64,000 bases of DNA, from assembly GCF_000699445.3 (NCBI RefSeq), contig NC_067198.1:8492801-8556800 (forward strand). The letters are read 5' to 3'. Numbering within the stretch: position 1 is the stretch's first letter; each line of letters starts with the position of its first letter. Position numbers and translations under genes: made by a program. Below are positions 10,837 through 21,736 of the stretch, piece by piece. The notes under the pieces are model-generated. The model saw only the letters and a list, made by a program, of their open reading frames with translations. It did not search any database and was not told the DNA's origin. Origin of the DNA: Schistosoma haematobium (lineage: Eukaryota; Platyhelminthes; Trematoda; Strigeidida; Schistosomatidae).

Positions 10837-11330
10837 TTAGGACTGTGGAAGATCAATCAGTTTAAAAAGGTCGATTTCTTTGAAACTATTCAAGGAAGTT
10901 ATGCGAGACAAGGCGTCTGTCATTACATTGTTTGGTGGAGAAATGTACTGTTTATCTGAAGTAAATTGTGAAATGTAATCCAGTTGTCGAAACTCTCGCG
11001 GGGAGTAGTTGTCTGAAGATGAGCTTATAGTGAAGATGGAAAGTTTATGGTCGGTGAACAAAATGAGTTTTTGACCTTTCACACAGTGTTGAAAGTACCG
11101 TACCGAAAAGTACATGGCCAGTAGTCCCCTGTTTGAAGTGCCTTACCTCGCTTCAGTGTTCTGCAACCGTCTCGAGAAGAATGCCAAAGGTTACCATGAT
11201 TTATTTATCCATTGTTGCAAAGCTCCTTTGATTGCCTAGTCGAATACATCTGTAGTGGCATTAGACCATAACCACACAATCCTCAAAGCTGGACACGAGA
11301 CAACTCGGGAAATAGATATTCACTATTTAG
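10837..11330 (-). pseudogene. Ty3/gypsy-like RNase H relic, minus strand
   Basis: From about 11320 down, the minus strand encodes VSCPALRIVWLWSNATTDVF and then WQPLAFFSRRLQNTEARYGT, followed in the open frame 11115-10837 by VRYFQHCVKGQKLILFTDHK, SPREFRQLDYISQFTSD and NNVMTDALSRI. These are the standard RNase H blocks of gypsy Pol (the AVLQQ, FFSRRL, LLAMY, FTDHKPL and ADALSR regions). One stop near 11240 and substitutions at conserved positions show decay. The order relative to the integrase at 10.3 kb is normal for a minus-strand gypsy Pol. Confidence 0.8.
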
Positions 11331-11389
11331 CGCTGAGAAATACCTAACGATGGAAAAGGCGGGAGGAATGTTTTGAATGAATTGGAGTC

Positions 11390-11425
11390 GATCGAATGGC
11401 ATGGCTCGGCCATGCGGGCGTGGTC
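11390..11425. repeat. Short GC-rich hairpin
   Basis: GCATGGC-TCG-GCCATGC (about 11399-11415) is a perfect 7 bp inverted repeat with a 3 base loop, in an otherwise AT-rich context. It lies next to the point where recognisable gypsy coding sequence ends. Confidence 0.4.
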
Positions 11426-11663
11426 CCTGCTGAATATTACCTTATATCTTTTATTCATATTAAATATATTGTTCTTTCCCTAGCCTAACCTTGTTCTTCA
11501 TCATGTATTGTTAGTTGTTACGATACAGTGAGTTGGTGTAGACGATGGTGTGACTTCCACGTAAGATCTTATGGATTAGGCAGTTATATCATGACAAATC
11601 TACAATTTTAGGATTAGGTCTTTTATTAGAGCAGTACTAATATCATAGTAGACCATAGTTCTA

Positions 11664-11831
11664 CACATCTACGGCAATCGTAATGGGTTCTTTGATTTCC
11701 TGATGTGCAATCAAAGTTGCTTTTATGATTATTTCATCAAATGTGGGGGATGTTTTGTCCTCGTTGTTCTCCAAATTGATAAGTTTAACATTTCCAAGAA
11801 GTTTATCTGTTGGAGGTTTCACGAGAGACGT
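11664..11831 (-). pseudogene. Short coding-like relic, minus strand, probably retroelement
   Basis: About 53 stop-free codons on the minus strand with plausible protein composition (KPPTDKLLGNVKLINL and FDEIIIKATLIAHQEI). It sits just inside the LTR-like block at 11899-12188 in element sense, so it may be an internal region of the gypsy-like element. No domain is recognised. Confidence 0.3.
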
Positions 11832-11898
11832 GCGATTAGGTATGAACTGACGATAAAAAATATTACTGAATCGTTGAACGTGTGCAGTAGCTTAACTG

Positions 11899-12188
11899 TG
11901 TTCGGTCCTGGATAGTCCTTTCGTACCTTAAAGTAACCCTCGTGCTATTGATAGAAGAAACCAGACAAGTAGTGAATAGGTCTTTATTTCGATCTTAGCG
12001 CGGTCACCGTGGAGCGTGGGATTATCTGTTCAGACAAACAAAGGCTCTCAACATTCAATATAAGATAATAGGGAATATAACGCTTATACAAAACAAGGAA
12101 GTGAATGAATACTTGAGCAATACTGTTTTGGCATATGCTTGGTTGTTTGGGGTCAACTCTTAGCCAACCAACCTAAGCTGTTACATTA
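11899..12188 (-). repeat. LTR-like block of a gypsy element, minus strand
   Basis: On the plus strand the block starts TGTTCGGTCC and ends CTGTTACA, so on the minus strand it starts TGTAACAGC and ends in CA, as an LTR should. A minus-strand AATAAA followed by GACCTATTCACTACTTG (about 11965-11990) fits an LTR polyadenylation region. The terminal ~143 bp recur almost identically at 13815-13957. The 11899 edge is inferred from the TG/CA rule. Confidence 0.5.
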
Positions 12189-13184
12189 GCTTCCCCCTAG
12201 AATCGACTTCCGTAGGAACGTCGGTTCGATTAACCTAACAATCGAAAACACCTTAGTTCTATTTCTCATCCCAAGGAAAAATTATCAACTCGCTCACTGT
12301 TTGACTTACAATCAGTGACGACTGACGCTGTCAACAATAGTCCATGGATGTCTCTTCTTTACTAGCTTGTGATCTTATTTTGTAGCATGTGATTTCTTCT
12401 ACAACTATCGCCGACGGTTTGCTGCGTGCTTTCAAGAGAAAGTGTGAGAATGTGGAATAAGAATATCTGAGAAAGTGCCGCGAGCGGGCTACCCAACACC
12501 ATGTTGGTGAGGTACGATTTTTCCGTGCTCAGATCGGTTATCAGGTGTTTACTCACCTGCCTCTTGAGTCGCCCTCAAGTAAAAAGTAAAGAAGAATCTA
12601 CTTCAAAGGTAATGGTGAAAATCAAGCAAACCTGAAGAACTGCTCCACTGTCTGCATAAAATAATAAGATACAAAATGGAAATACATAAATGTAATTGAT
12701 AATTGTTCGGTTTCACGTGAGTGCTTGGTCTCCAGAACGGATTGGTATTCTGGAAGGGAATAGACATAGTGTAGATATCTTGTGCACGAAAAACCATGAA
12801 AACAAAAAAAATACTCTTTTGTAATGCATATATGTAAAAGGGTGAACTTGCTAGAAGTTGGACCCTTTAACAAAATCGATCAAACGCGTGACCTTGAGCC
12901 TGTGATGGCCGCCTTTTACAACTAGGCGCGTAACCAAGGGTACATCAGAATACTCCACAAAACGGATAAGAATATACGGTTAAGAAGCAAAAAAAATTGT
13001 GTAGAGTATGCGGATCAAGTACAGTTGTGTCAAATACCCTTTTCTGGTTTGATTTAGGTATGCATGATATACTGAAGCAATATTTCGTCAATTCATCCAA
13101 GTAACGAATTGGTTTACACCTCAGAAGTGTGTAAGTCCTTTTACTCATTAGTATTATGAGTGATTAATTGGTGTAAGGAAATAT
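12189..13184. other. Non-coding stretch between the two LTR-like blocks
   Basis: No supported gene. Short minus-strand frames (12362-12556, 12603-12873, 12945-13148) have no recognisable features. Confidence 0.4.
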
Positions 13185-13275
13185 TGAAGTCACTTCCTCC
13201 GTGGTTTGATGTGGTTGAACGGCTGAGCACGCGGTCTAGCATTCAGGAGGGCAGAGGTTCGAATGCGTGTGGGGC
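13185..13275 (+). repeat. Possible tRNA-derived SINE fragment
   Basis: GTGGTTGAACGG followed about 40 bases later by GAGGTTCGAATGC resembles pol III A-box and B-box elements at roughly tRNA spacing. It does not fold convincingly as a tRNA and has no hammerhead. Confidence 0.3.
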
Positions 13276-13814
13276 CTGCGTTTTTGTTCACCAGACCCAC
13301 CTTCAATACGATGTTTGTTGCCCGTAAGTCGCGCACATATGAGAGAAAAAATGACAAGAGGACAGATTGATATATCAAAGTGCCATATTGGAAAAGTATA
13401 GGTTCTTTGTTTACATTAATATTATTACTATAGAAAAAAACTACAAGTTTAGTAAATTTCCATTTTACGTTATATTTAAACCAACGAATATATATATATA
13501 TATCAGTTATTGACATAAAATGTCTTTTTTACAACGCTAATGTTAAGTTCCAGGACTTTGTATGGGCCACTAATAATAATTGGTTTAACGTTAGCATAGT
13601 CGTGATATTCATATTGTCAGTTCAATGTTATGATTACTAAAAAGTTCCCTTATAAGTTGTTTAAAATTAGGTATGTGGAATCAATGCGGCTGACATAGTA
13701 ACCTTACAGTAACGCACTGTACTATATCTTCACGGTTATTGATTCTTAAATGTCAGAAATTAAAAAAAAATCTGAATATTGCCAATAAAGATGGGTTATA
13801 TAATCACACTAAAA
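13276..13814. other. Non-coding AT-rich stretch
   Basis: Contains a short AT dinucleotide run at about 13488-13503. Nothing else is recognised. Confidence 0.4.
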
Positions 13815-13957
13815 AGGCTCTCAACATTCAATATAAGATAATAGGGAATATAACGCTTATACAAAACAAGGAAGTGAATGAATACTTGAACAATACTGTT
13901 TTGGCATATGCTTGGTTGTTTGGGGTCAACTCTTAGCCAACCAACCTAAGCTGTTAC
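13815..13957 (-). repeat. Partial LTR copy, direct repeat of 12046-12188
   Basis: About 143 bp, with apparently a single difference from 12046-12188 (ACTTGAACAATAC against ACTTGAGCAATAC). It ends at the same CTGTTACA boundary and abuts the RT relic directly at 13958. The other half of the LTR is missing. Confidence 0.75.
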
Positions 13958-14720
13958 AGTCCCACCACTTTGCTTCGCATAGGGCGATTACCTTGAACGT
14001 CAGTAGTATGCCCGAGGAAGTCCACGGAATAGGTCCTGACCTGACACTTCTGAGTGTTTACTGCAATGCCGTGTTTTTGCAGTCGTTCAAAAGTAAGGTC
14101 TAGATACTGGAAATAAGATTTCCTATCCCGACAAGTGAACACGCAGTAATCAACATATGCTTGCATGATGTTCAGACCTTTTGAATAAGCCGTCGATGAA
14201 TGTTTGAAAAGTTTGTACAGCATGTATTAAATCGAAAGGCATGAGCAAATATTTGTAGAGTCTAAAAGAGAGTGAAGATAGCCATTTTAGGAATGTTGTC
14301 AGCAGCCTTGGGTATTTGCACGTGCGTCGTAACTAGATCGATTTACGAGGGCAAAATTGTATCTTTTTATGTGTCTGTCAGGTGGATGTGTGGAAGGAGA
14401 TGACGATCATGAATGGTTTTCATATACAATCGGTCGTGTTATGTAAAGTCCAGGGTGCATATCTAGTGTCTGTTTAGAATATGGGTTGATTATATGCTGA
14501 ACCGTGGCAGAGCATGACCTACAACCAGAACGAAAAATTCCACAGTCGGATAAATAAGTGTTTCGATCTACTAACATTCGTTTGCTTGGGTCGATGAGTA
14601 AATTTCGGTGTTATAGCGGACCTATACAAATAGTTGGCATCAGTAAAAACGAAAATCCAGTGGATGGGTTTGAGTAAAACCAAAATAAACATACCTTATA
14701 CCGAGTATGGCGATTGATTT
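13958..14720 (-). pseudogene. Ty3/gypsy-like reverse transcriptase relic, minus strand
   Basis: The minus-strand frame 14223-13954 carries the end of the RT palm and connection: AYVDYCVFTCRDRKSYFQYL (YVDD changed to YVDY), then LQKHGIAVNTQKCQ and VDFLGHTTDVQGNRP, a classic gypsy RT sequence ending in the FLGH block. Upstream sequence to about 14720 appears to be decayed RT but was only partly readable. The frame is cut by the partial LTR at 13957, so the expected connection to RNase H is lost. Confidence 0.75.
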
Positions 14721-15200
14721 TGAATTTGCCGTCTGTAAATTAAAGGCTGAATCTTTGTAGATAGTCGTTCGTACTCTCATGAAGAACACTGACTTCTGAG
14801 CTGTTAGTGTGATAGTGAACTTTCGTCATCACTTGAGTGATGTATAACACAGCTATTTCGACCGGCCACGGTTAGTGTTAACGCGTGACAGCGGAGGAGT
14901 TAACCGGAAGGTCTGTTGTGACAGCATGTCTTGAGTCTGGTAAACGGCATGGTCTCTTGCAATTTCTATAGGACTTACCTTACTCAGTGTGATAACACCT
15001 ATCACGGTTACCTGGTTCTCGTGGTCTACAGACAAGTCTTTTTCTTGACTGGCTTCTTTAAGGAGTTCCTAAGCGTATGTGATTATGGCGAATATTAAGA
15101 ATACGAGTAAGAGTGATGCAGAGACATGTAATTTCACTTTGTGTCCGTTGAGGCTTTTCTCTGACAGAAAAAACCTCGGTTCTGGGTGTTCTAATGATCT
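14721..15200 (-). other. Decayed Gag-Pol junction of the gypsy-like element
   Basis: The frame 15035-14853 (minus) is open for 60 codons but has no clear aspartic protease motif (no D[ST]G seen). By position it should correspond to the Gag C-terminus and protease. Confidence 0.35.
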
Positions 15201-15564
15201 CTAGAATCCGATTGGTTGATGTAGCCAGCTAGTCCACGGTACTGTTTTGAAATGCGATGAAGATGGCTCGCACCTGTTCAGGAAGCTCAGATAACAAAAT
15301 TTGTTCCGAGAGGCCTCCATCGAAGGTCCATTGACTAATAACCGCCTGCATAAGTAGCAACATATCTGTTGCTGGGCCATGTTGCAATTGTATATTGTGG
15401 AAGGGTTTGTCAAACACTGTCGATTTGTTGGATCTCCCCGTTTGGGGATAGATGTTATAAGGTTCGGAAACACCACTAGTAAATATACTATGTGCAATGT
15501 ACCCTTTAAAATCGCGCAGCAGCGCCCTCACTGCTGCAAGAAATTGTGCACGTGAGCCCGTCAC
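15201..15564 (-). pseudogene. Gag relic of the gypsy-like element, minus strand
   Basis: The minus-strand frame 15564-15229 contains IQLQHGPATDMLLLMQAVIS and WTFDGGLSEQILLSELPEQV followed by RAIFIAFQ, resembling the Gag capsid region of schistosome gypsy elements (typically a QLHxGDATPSxLLRRM-type block followed by LPxxVRxIL). The matching C-terminal piece (SWLHQPIGF) is in another frame, 15497-15201. It is a structural protein of the retroelement particle and is broken here. Confidence 0.6.
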
Positions 15565-16195
15565 ACCGTACTAGTGGAAGCCAGCATATGCACGATGGAA
15601 TGTTGCTTCGATGTTATCAGGCAAGAATAGCACAAGTTGAAACGTCGAAAGCGTAAGAGTCTTAAATTTCAACAGTCTGAGTGTTTTTTCTGTCATAATG
15701 AGGATGAAATATATAAATGGACAAAAATATCTGAAGATGAAAAAATATCACGGTATGTAAAAATAAAGAATGATGCACAATGTTCTAGTCAGGAACAAAC
15801 TCAATGTCTGTCATCTGGTGTACCAGACCATTTTGGGTTCACCATTATAGATGTCACAGATATTCAGGGTTTGACAACGCGTTTGTCTGTAACACGTTTA
15901 TAATTGACGGTTATATACCCAGCCAGATCAGAAGTCGGGACCGAGTGAGTTCGAAAACATATTTGGAAGGTTGTCAATATGTCGAAAAGCGTATGACATA
16001 AGCTGGTCAGTACTTGCATAGCACGGCGTACCCACTCGTGATCTGATGTGTATGCGTGATTGAAAGCCCTCATCTAGGTATGTCCAGCAAAACTAATCAG
16101 GTCAGTATCAATATCGAAAACTCACAAGGCGATTTATTTTTGGAATTTATTTCCGTTACAGTGTTCACAATGTTAAAACGTATTAAGTAACCGGG
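15565..16195. other. Region 5' of the gypsy Gag relic, unassigned
   Basis: Frames at 15637-15903 (plus) and 15864-16073 (minus) overlap each other and lack recognisable motifs. No second LTR could be identified here. Confidence 0.35.
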
Positions 16196-16466
16196 ATTGT
16201 GAAGCCTGTAGCTCTTCTAGAGTTGCTGCCGGTCCCAAGCTCGAGTAACGGAGGAGGGCTGTGCATGGGGTTAGCAACTCGATCCCGCAGAAAACTAACT
16301 CGCCAAAAAACAATAACCAGAAAAATAATTCAAACCATCTAAACTCTGCCCTGGGAATCAGAAGGTATTCATTTAGAAGAAACATGACGTCTCATAGTGA
16401 AAGCCGAGTCCCTTCGGAAGCCACGAGGCCGATGCCCCTTCTGACAACCAGAGCAACAATTTTTAT

Positions 16467-17121
16467 AGGTACATGGAACGTACGGACAATGTGGGAAACC
16501 GGAAAGACCAGTCAAATAGCAACGGAAATGAGGAGAAACAACTTGGAAGTACTGGGAATCAGCGAAACCCATCGGATGCTGCTATACTCCGATCACGAAG
16601 AGGAAAATGCTCCACACACTCAGGGAGTTGCTCTAATGCTGTCCAAATTAGCACGAAATGCACTTGTATGATGAGAATCTCACGGATCCAGAATCATCAA
16701 AGCACCATTCAAAACAAAGAAGGAGGGGATCACGATGAATATTATCCAATGTTATGGCAACGACGACATTAAAGATCAATTCTACGAGCGGCTGCAGTCA
16801 GTCATAGAGAAATGCTCAAAAAAGGAACTCACCATTCTGACGGGAGATCTGAACGCTAAAGTCGGGATAGACAACACCGGATATGAAGACATAATTGGAC
16901 GACATGGGCTGGGAGAGAGAAACGAAAATGGAGAAAGATTTGCGAATTTGTGTGCATTCAACAAATTGGTCATGGGAGGCACAATATTTCCGCACAAACG
17001 TATAAACAAGGCTACATGGATCTCACCGGAACACACTACAGAGAACCAAATAGATCATATTTGCATCAATAAAAAGTTTCGAAGGACAATGGAAGATGTG
17101 AGAACCATGGGGAGGATCTGA
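16467..17121 (+). pseudogene. RTE endonuclease domain, copy A
   Basis: EEP-type endonuclease in two frames. The first (from about 16467) has GTWNVRTMWETGK and LEVLGISETH (catalytic Glu). The second (16735-17121) has LTILTGDLNAKVG, GRHGLGERNENGERFANLCA and QIDHICINKKFRRTM. The SDHHLV block follows after another frameshift at about 17110. It supplied target nicking in the parent element and is non-functional here. Confidence 0.8.
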
Positions 17122-17299
17122 CAAAGCTTCAGATCACCACCTGGTTGTAGCCAATTTAAAACTGAAACTAAAGAAGAACTGGACAACTGGACAAACAGCA
17201 CTACAAAGGTTCAATACAGCCCTCCTTCGAGATACTGACAAACTCAATGAATTCAAGATAAATCTCAAAAACAGGTTCCAAGTCTTTAACCGAGTGTTG

Positions 17300-18530
17300 C
17301 TGAACCGAATGAAAGACTCAGTAGACGCTCAACTTCGAGATCAACAAGCTGGATTCCGTAAGGATCGGTCGTGTACAGACTAGATTGCGATACTACGGAT
17401 CATCGTCGAACAATCAGTTGAGTGGAACTCGTCACTGTACATCAACTTCATTGATTATGAAAAAGGTATTTGACAGTGTAGAAAGGAGAACATTTTGGAA
17501 ACTTCATGGACACTACGGAGTTCCTGAAAAGATTGTCAATATTATCCGGAACTCATACGACGGACTACAGTGCAAGGTCGTGCATGGAGGACAGCTGACA
17601 GATGCATTCCAAGTAAGGACCGGTGTCAGACAAGGCTGCCTACTCCCCCACTTCCTCTTTCTTCTGGTGGTCGAATGGATTATGAAGACTTCGACATCTG
17701 AAGAAAAACACGGAATACATTGAACAGCTCAGAACTAATTGGACGATTTGGACTTCGCAGATGACCTAGCCCTCCTATCAAGTACACACGAACAGATGCA
17801 GATGAAGACAGCCAGTGTAGCAGCAGTCTCTGCATCAGTAGGCCTCAGCATACACAAAGGGAAAACCAAGGTCCTCAAATTCAAAGCGGAGAACAGCAAT
17901 CCAATCACTCTTGATGGCGAAACTTTGGAAGATGTGGAATCCTTCAATACCTGGGAAGCATAATCGATGAACAAGGAGGATCCGATGCAGACGTAAACGC
18001 GAGGATCGGTAAAGCAAGGGTCGCATTCCTACAATTGAAGAACATATGGAACTCAAAACAACTGTCTGTGAAGCAATATCAAAGTCAGAATTTTCAATAG
18101 GAACGTCAAGACAGTCAGTTCAACTGTAGGCAGCTGAAACTTGCAGAACTACAACAACCACCATCAAGAAGGTACAAGTATTTATAAATGGTTGTCTATG
18201 CAAGATACTCAACATCCATTGGCCGGATAACATCAGCAACAGCCTTCTGTGGGAGAGAACAAACCAACTTCCAGCTGAAGAAGAAATTAGGAAAAGACGA
18301 TGGAAATGGATAGGACATACATTACGCAAATCACCAAACTGCATCACGAGGCAAACCCTAACTCGGAATCCTTAAGGAAAGCGGAAAACGGGTAGGCCAA
18401 AAAACACATTACGTCAGGAAATGGAAGTAGACATGAAAGAGATGAATAACAAGTGGGAAGGATTGCCCAGGACAGGGTTGGATGGCGAATGCTGGTGAGC
18501 GGCTTATGCTCCTTCACGAGGAGTAACAGG
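17300..18530 (+). pseudogene. RTE reverse transcriptase remnant, copy A
   Basis: Frames 17385-17723 and 17739-17963 carry the palm: LIMKKVFDSVERRTFWKL (motif A region, altered), TGVRQGCLLPHFLFLLVVEW (motif B) and LDFADDLALLS (motif C, FADD). A C-terminal tail near 18290-18540 has [15 protein letters not shown]. The N-terminal fingers were removed by the internal deletion. Confidence 0.8.
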
Positions 18531-18558
18531 CGTAAGTAAGTAAGGAAGGAATTGTGAA

Positions 18559-18741
18559 TGTCGTTTGCTGAACTGACTTAAATAGAAAACAAAGTCTCAG
18601 TATAGGTTGGAAGAATGATAATAACTCAAACAATCTCTATTCTGTTCTTCATTCGATTAAAGATTCATTGTTGTCTGGGTGTTGTTTTACTATGCAGTGC
18701 TTCCATTATTGCAGGTGTTGTTGACTTTTGGCTGTTGTGCA
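18559..18741 (+). promoter_or_regulatory. Presumed promoter and 5' UTR of the V-ATPase proteolipid gene
   Basis: Only about 183 bp separate the 3' end of RTE copy A and its duplicated target from the start codon. A pyrimidine-rich stretch ending CATTATTGCAG at 18714 looks like a splice acceptor, so the 5' UTR may be cis-spliced or trans-spliced to a leader there. No TATA box is evident. Confidence 0.35.
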
Positions 18742-19272
18742 ATGGATTCGACTGATCCGATATATTCTCCTTTTTTCGGTGTGATTGGCGCAGTTTCTGC
18801 AGTGGTATTTTGTTGTAAGCTTGAAATTCCTTTCTTTTTATGCTAGGCTTGGGCGCTGCTTATGGGACTGCCAAGTCCGGAGCAGGCATCTGCTCAGTGG
18901 GAGTGATGAGACCTGAATTAATCATAAAGTCAATTATTCCGGTTGTTATGGCTGGTATAATAGCAATTTATGGTCTCGTCGTAGCGGTTCTTATAGTTCA
19001 ACGTGGTCAGGATTTGAAGAAACTTGACGTGTAAGTTAACATAACAGAAATTCATATCAGAACTCAGGTCTCTTAATCAGCTCGGTGCTGGCCTGAGTGT
19101 AGGACTTAGTGGTCTTGGTGCAGGTTTTGCCATTGGGATAGTTGGTGATGCTGGTGTACGTGGCACAGCTCAACAGTCTAGGTTATTCGTAGGAATGGTG
19201 CTAATCCTAATTTTCGCTGAAGTCCTTGGTCTTTACGGATTAATTGTCGCTCTTATTTTGTCCACAAAGTGA
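18742..19272 (+). CDS. ATP6V0C: V-type proton ATPase 16 kDa proteolipid subunit c
   Basis: The gene has three exons: 18742-18814, 18847-19030 and 19068-19272. The introns are 18815-18846 (32 nt) and 19031-19067 (37 nt), both GT-AG. The spliced product is 153 residues, close to the usual ~155. It forms the rotating proton-binding c-ring of the vacuolar ATPase in endomembranes and pumps protons into organelles. Four hydrophobic helices are visible. Hallmarks are [62 protein letters not shown] and [17 protein letters not shown], with the essential proton-carrying Glu at residue 137. The loop after helix 2 ([10 protein letters not shown]) is slightly divergent. The first ATG gives a short N-terminus ([13 protein letters not shown]), as expected. 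No defect is seen and the gene should be functional. Confidence 0.97.
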
Positions 19273-21736
19273 ACTCTCTTACCTCAACTACCCTACTTAC
19301 CCTGCTGTCTCATACTAATCAACTATGTCAAAAACATCTATTCTTTTGACATACTTATCAATATAACATTAATTTTATGTCGTCTGTGAAACTAATCAAT
19401 TGACCTCGCTGAGAAATACACTCAGTGGTGATATTCATTTATCCTTTTACTTAACCAATCAGTCCATTCCAAATCATGTACGTCCAGCCGAAATCAGTTC
19501 TCCTCATATATTGGACGTGGTTAGTACATTTTGATTTTCATCTTTTTGTAAGTGATATAAAACTGCAAATCTGTAATCTGTTCGTGTCAAATGTTTTATC
19601 TGCGACATTTGAATGCACATTCTATTTTCAGTTAGCCTAATTTATTGCTGGACACATGCATAATACTTTTTCTTTGTGGTTATTGTCTTTTTGTATGTTA
19701 AGTCGATCCAGTTATACTAAATATAGAGTTTTCCTATCACTGTGTTAATCATATATCAACCAATACTTCAGATACTATGGACAGTCTTTCCAACTGTTAC
19801 TATGATGATTTAATCTGCAGACAATGGGTACGTAGTCGTGGTGTGACTAGTCTTGAGCTAGTCAAGATGATAAGATTCGAGTAGATCCTGCCGAATTCCA
19901 AAGGGTTGCTTTGCTATAATCATTTAGTAGGTAGTTTAAAGCAACGTGGTTGTCAAGTTTAATATTTCCCAATCTCACTGCGAATGCTTACAGAGATGCG
20001 CTTGATTTATCTTTGTCTAGGCGTGTAGCAACTTTGTTATGTACAGTACAAGATTATTTTCATTTGGGCTCGGAATTCGTATTGTCAATTAGTCTTGTTC
20101 CTACGTTACTCATCCATGTATGCCTTAAACTTCTTTAATAAATGCAATTCATATAGTAGCGATTTAAGCACTTGCCGTCAGTCTGTTTAAAAGGACGAAC
20201 TCAGCTTTTGCCATACCGACCTAGTCGTGTTTTTCTGAGTTTCACAAAGATTCGATAAGTTTCTCAGAATTGTTTTTTTACATCAAGTGATTAAGCTGAT
20301 ACAAATGGGTGTATGTTTACATCATAAGCACTAAGCAGCGACTCAAAATATGTATTAGAATTGAAACGAAATTAGCAACTATGATTAATTGATTTTATTG
20401 AAGCATAGTAGATATATTTAGCAATGTTTTACTTGGTTTTTGTCCCTTGCAACGAGGACTGCATGTGATAGCTGTCGTTAGCATTAGGTCCTAGATCTTG
20501 TTATTTAACTGATATCGCTGTCGAGCAGTTATGTTCGCTTGTAACTTAGTTGCTCCTACTTAAAGTCCGAAGATTGTTACGAAACAAGTCACCAATAAAT
20601 AGTATATTTAAATCCAATTGAATTGGTATATGGTGCATGATAATCCCAATGGGCTATATCTATGATAACTCAATTCTGTGTTAACATTTTGTTTGCTGAG
20701 ACAATATCCTCGTGAGATATGACAAGCTAAACTCAACCATTTATAAATATTGATTTTTCTTCCTTCATATGTTTCAACGAGTGGTTTGTCAGTCTGCATA
20801 TAAAGTGAATTCTAATTGGTGGTGGTCACCTAGTCTCTGTCCTTATTCTATATAGCGAGTGGTTAGGTATACTGTTTGACACCCAAATGTTAGCATTACT
20901 CAAGTGAATAAGTTCGGTTTAATATAATTTTTCTCAGTGAATTCCGGAAAAAAACTTATTGACGAGTTCAGTTATCTTTCCCGAGAAATTTTTTGTTTTG
21001 ATTACTTAAAACCATATATGAATACGTCCAAACATAATCCGATGCATTATCATATTTCGCTGTACTGATATGTGTGAAACGAGTAGTCAATGAGGGTGAA
21101 TGAGCCTAGTGCAGCATCTCCTGAAGTACAGGTGATAGCCGTTAAGGGTTTCTACGTGTTTTCATTGAGCAAATGATTGATGATAGGTCGTAGGTATTAA
21201 GTGGAATGTTGCATCAGCAGTTCCACAAGATGCCCAGTTAAATCGCAAACTAGTCTAAACAATCGAAAAAAATCCTATATCATATGGGGTAACTACAGTA
21301 ATCTAGTGGATGCATTGTCGCAATCCTTCGTTTCTCCATATAATAATAAGCTTAAGTTACAGTGAGAATATCAAAACATGTAAATAATCCAATCGATGAA
21401 CCTCTAATAAATTAAGATACCCTGGATTGTGTTTCCAGTTGCTAATTAATGTTTGTAGATACTTAACTGTATCCTTCGTTATCATCAAAATTAAATGTTT
21501 GTCTGGGTCATATTAGTCAGCTGTAGCTCGCTGAGAGAAGCCTTCTGGAGACTGGTTGCTTGTCCTTAATATTTCTAACTAATATAGTTTTGCAATATCG
21601 CATTGTTATTTTCTGGCTGTGGGAAAATATGCCACCGACACATCAGTAACTACAAATTTAACTTACGCGAAAGTTGTGCAAGAAGAACACTCTTAGTAAT
21701 TAATAATAACTCATCAGTAGGATCTATATTAATTGA
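19273..21736. other. 3' UTR and intergenic region downstream of the V-ATPase gene
   Basis: AT-rich. An AATAAA lies at about 20138, but the actual polyadenylation site is not determined. Frames such as 18950-20138 and 20608-20799 have no family features. Confidence 0.5.

Larger units (their letters stand above)
16204..18547 (+). mobile_element. RTE-like LINE, copy A, internally deleted
   Basis: Same family as copies C, G and F (RTE clade, SR2-like by general resemblance). It starts GCCTGTAGCTCTTC, runs into the conserved 5' block CCGGTCCCAAGC, then the endonuclease (about 16467-17121) and RT (about 17300-18100), and ends with GTAACAGGCGTAAGTAAGTAAG. ATTGTGAA at 16196-16203 and 18551-18558 flanks it as a short target-site duplication. 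About 1 kb is missing at about 17283, where sequence after the endonuclease (KNRFQ) jumps directly to VFNRVLLNRMKDSVD inside the RT. Several frameshifts are present. Confidence 0.85.

Noticed and set aside
11703..11915. Plus-strand frame of 70 codons
   Set aside because: The opposite strand gives more coherent retroelement-like translation here, and the frame has no start or splice support.
15637..15903. Plus-strand frame of 88 codons as a gene
   Set aside because: Cys pair and charged composition but no recognisable family, no splice context, and it overlaps the outer part of the gypsy relic.
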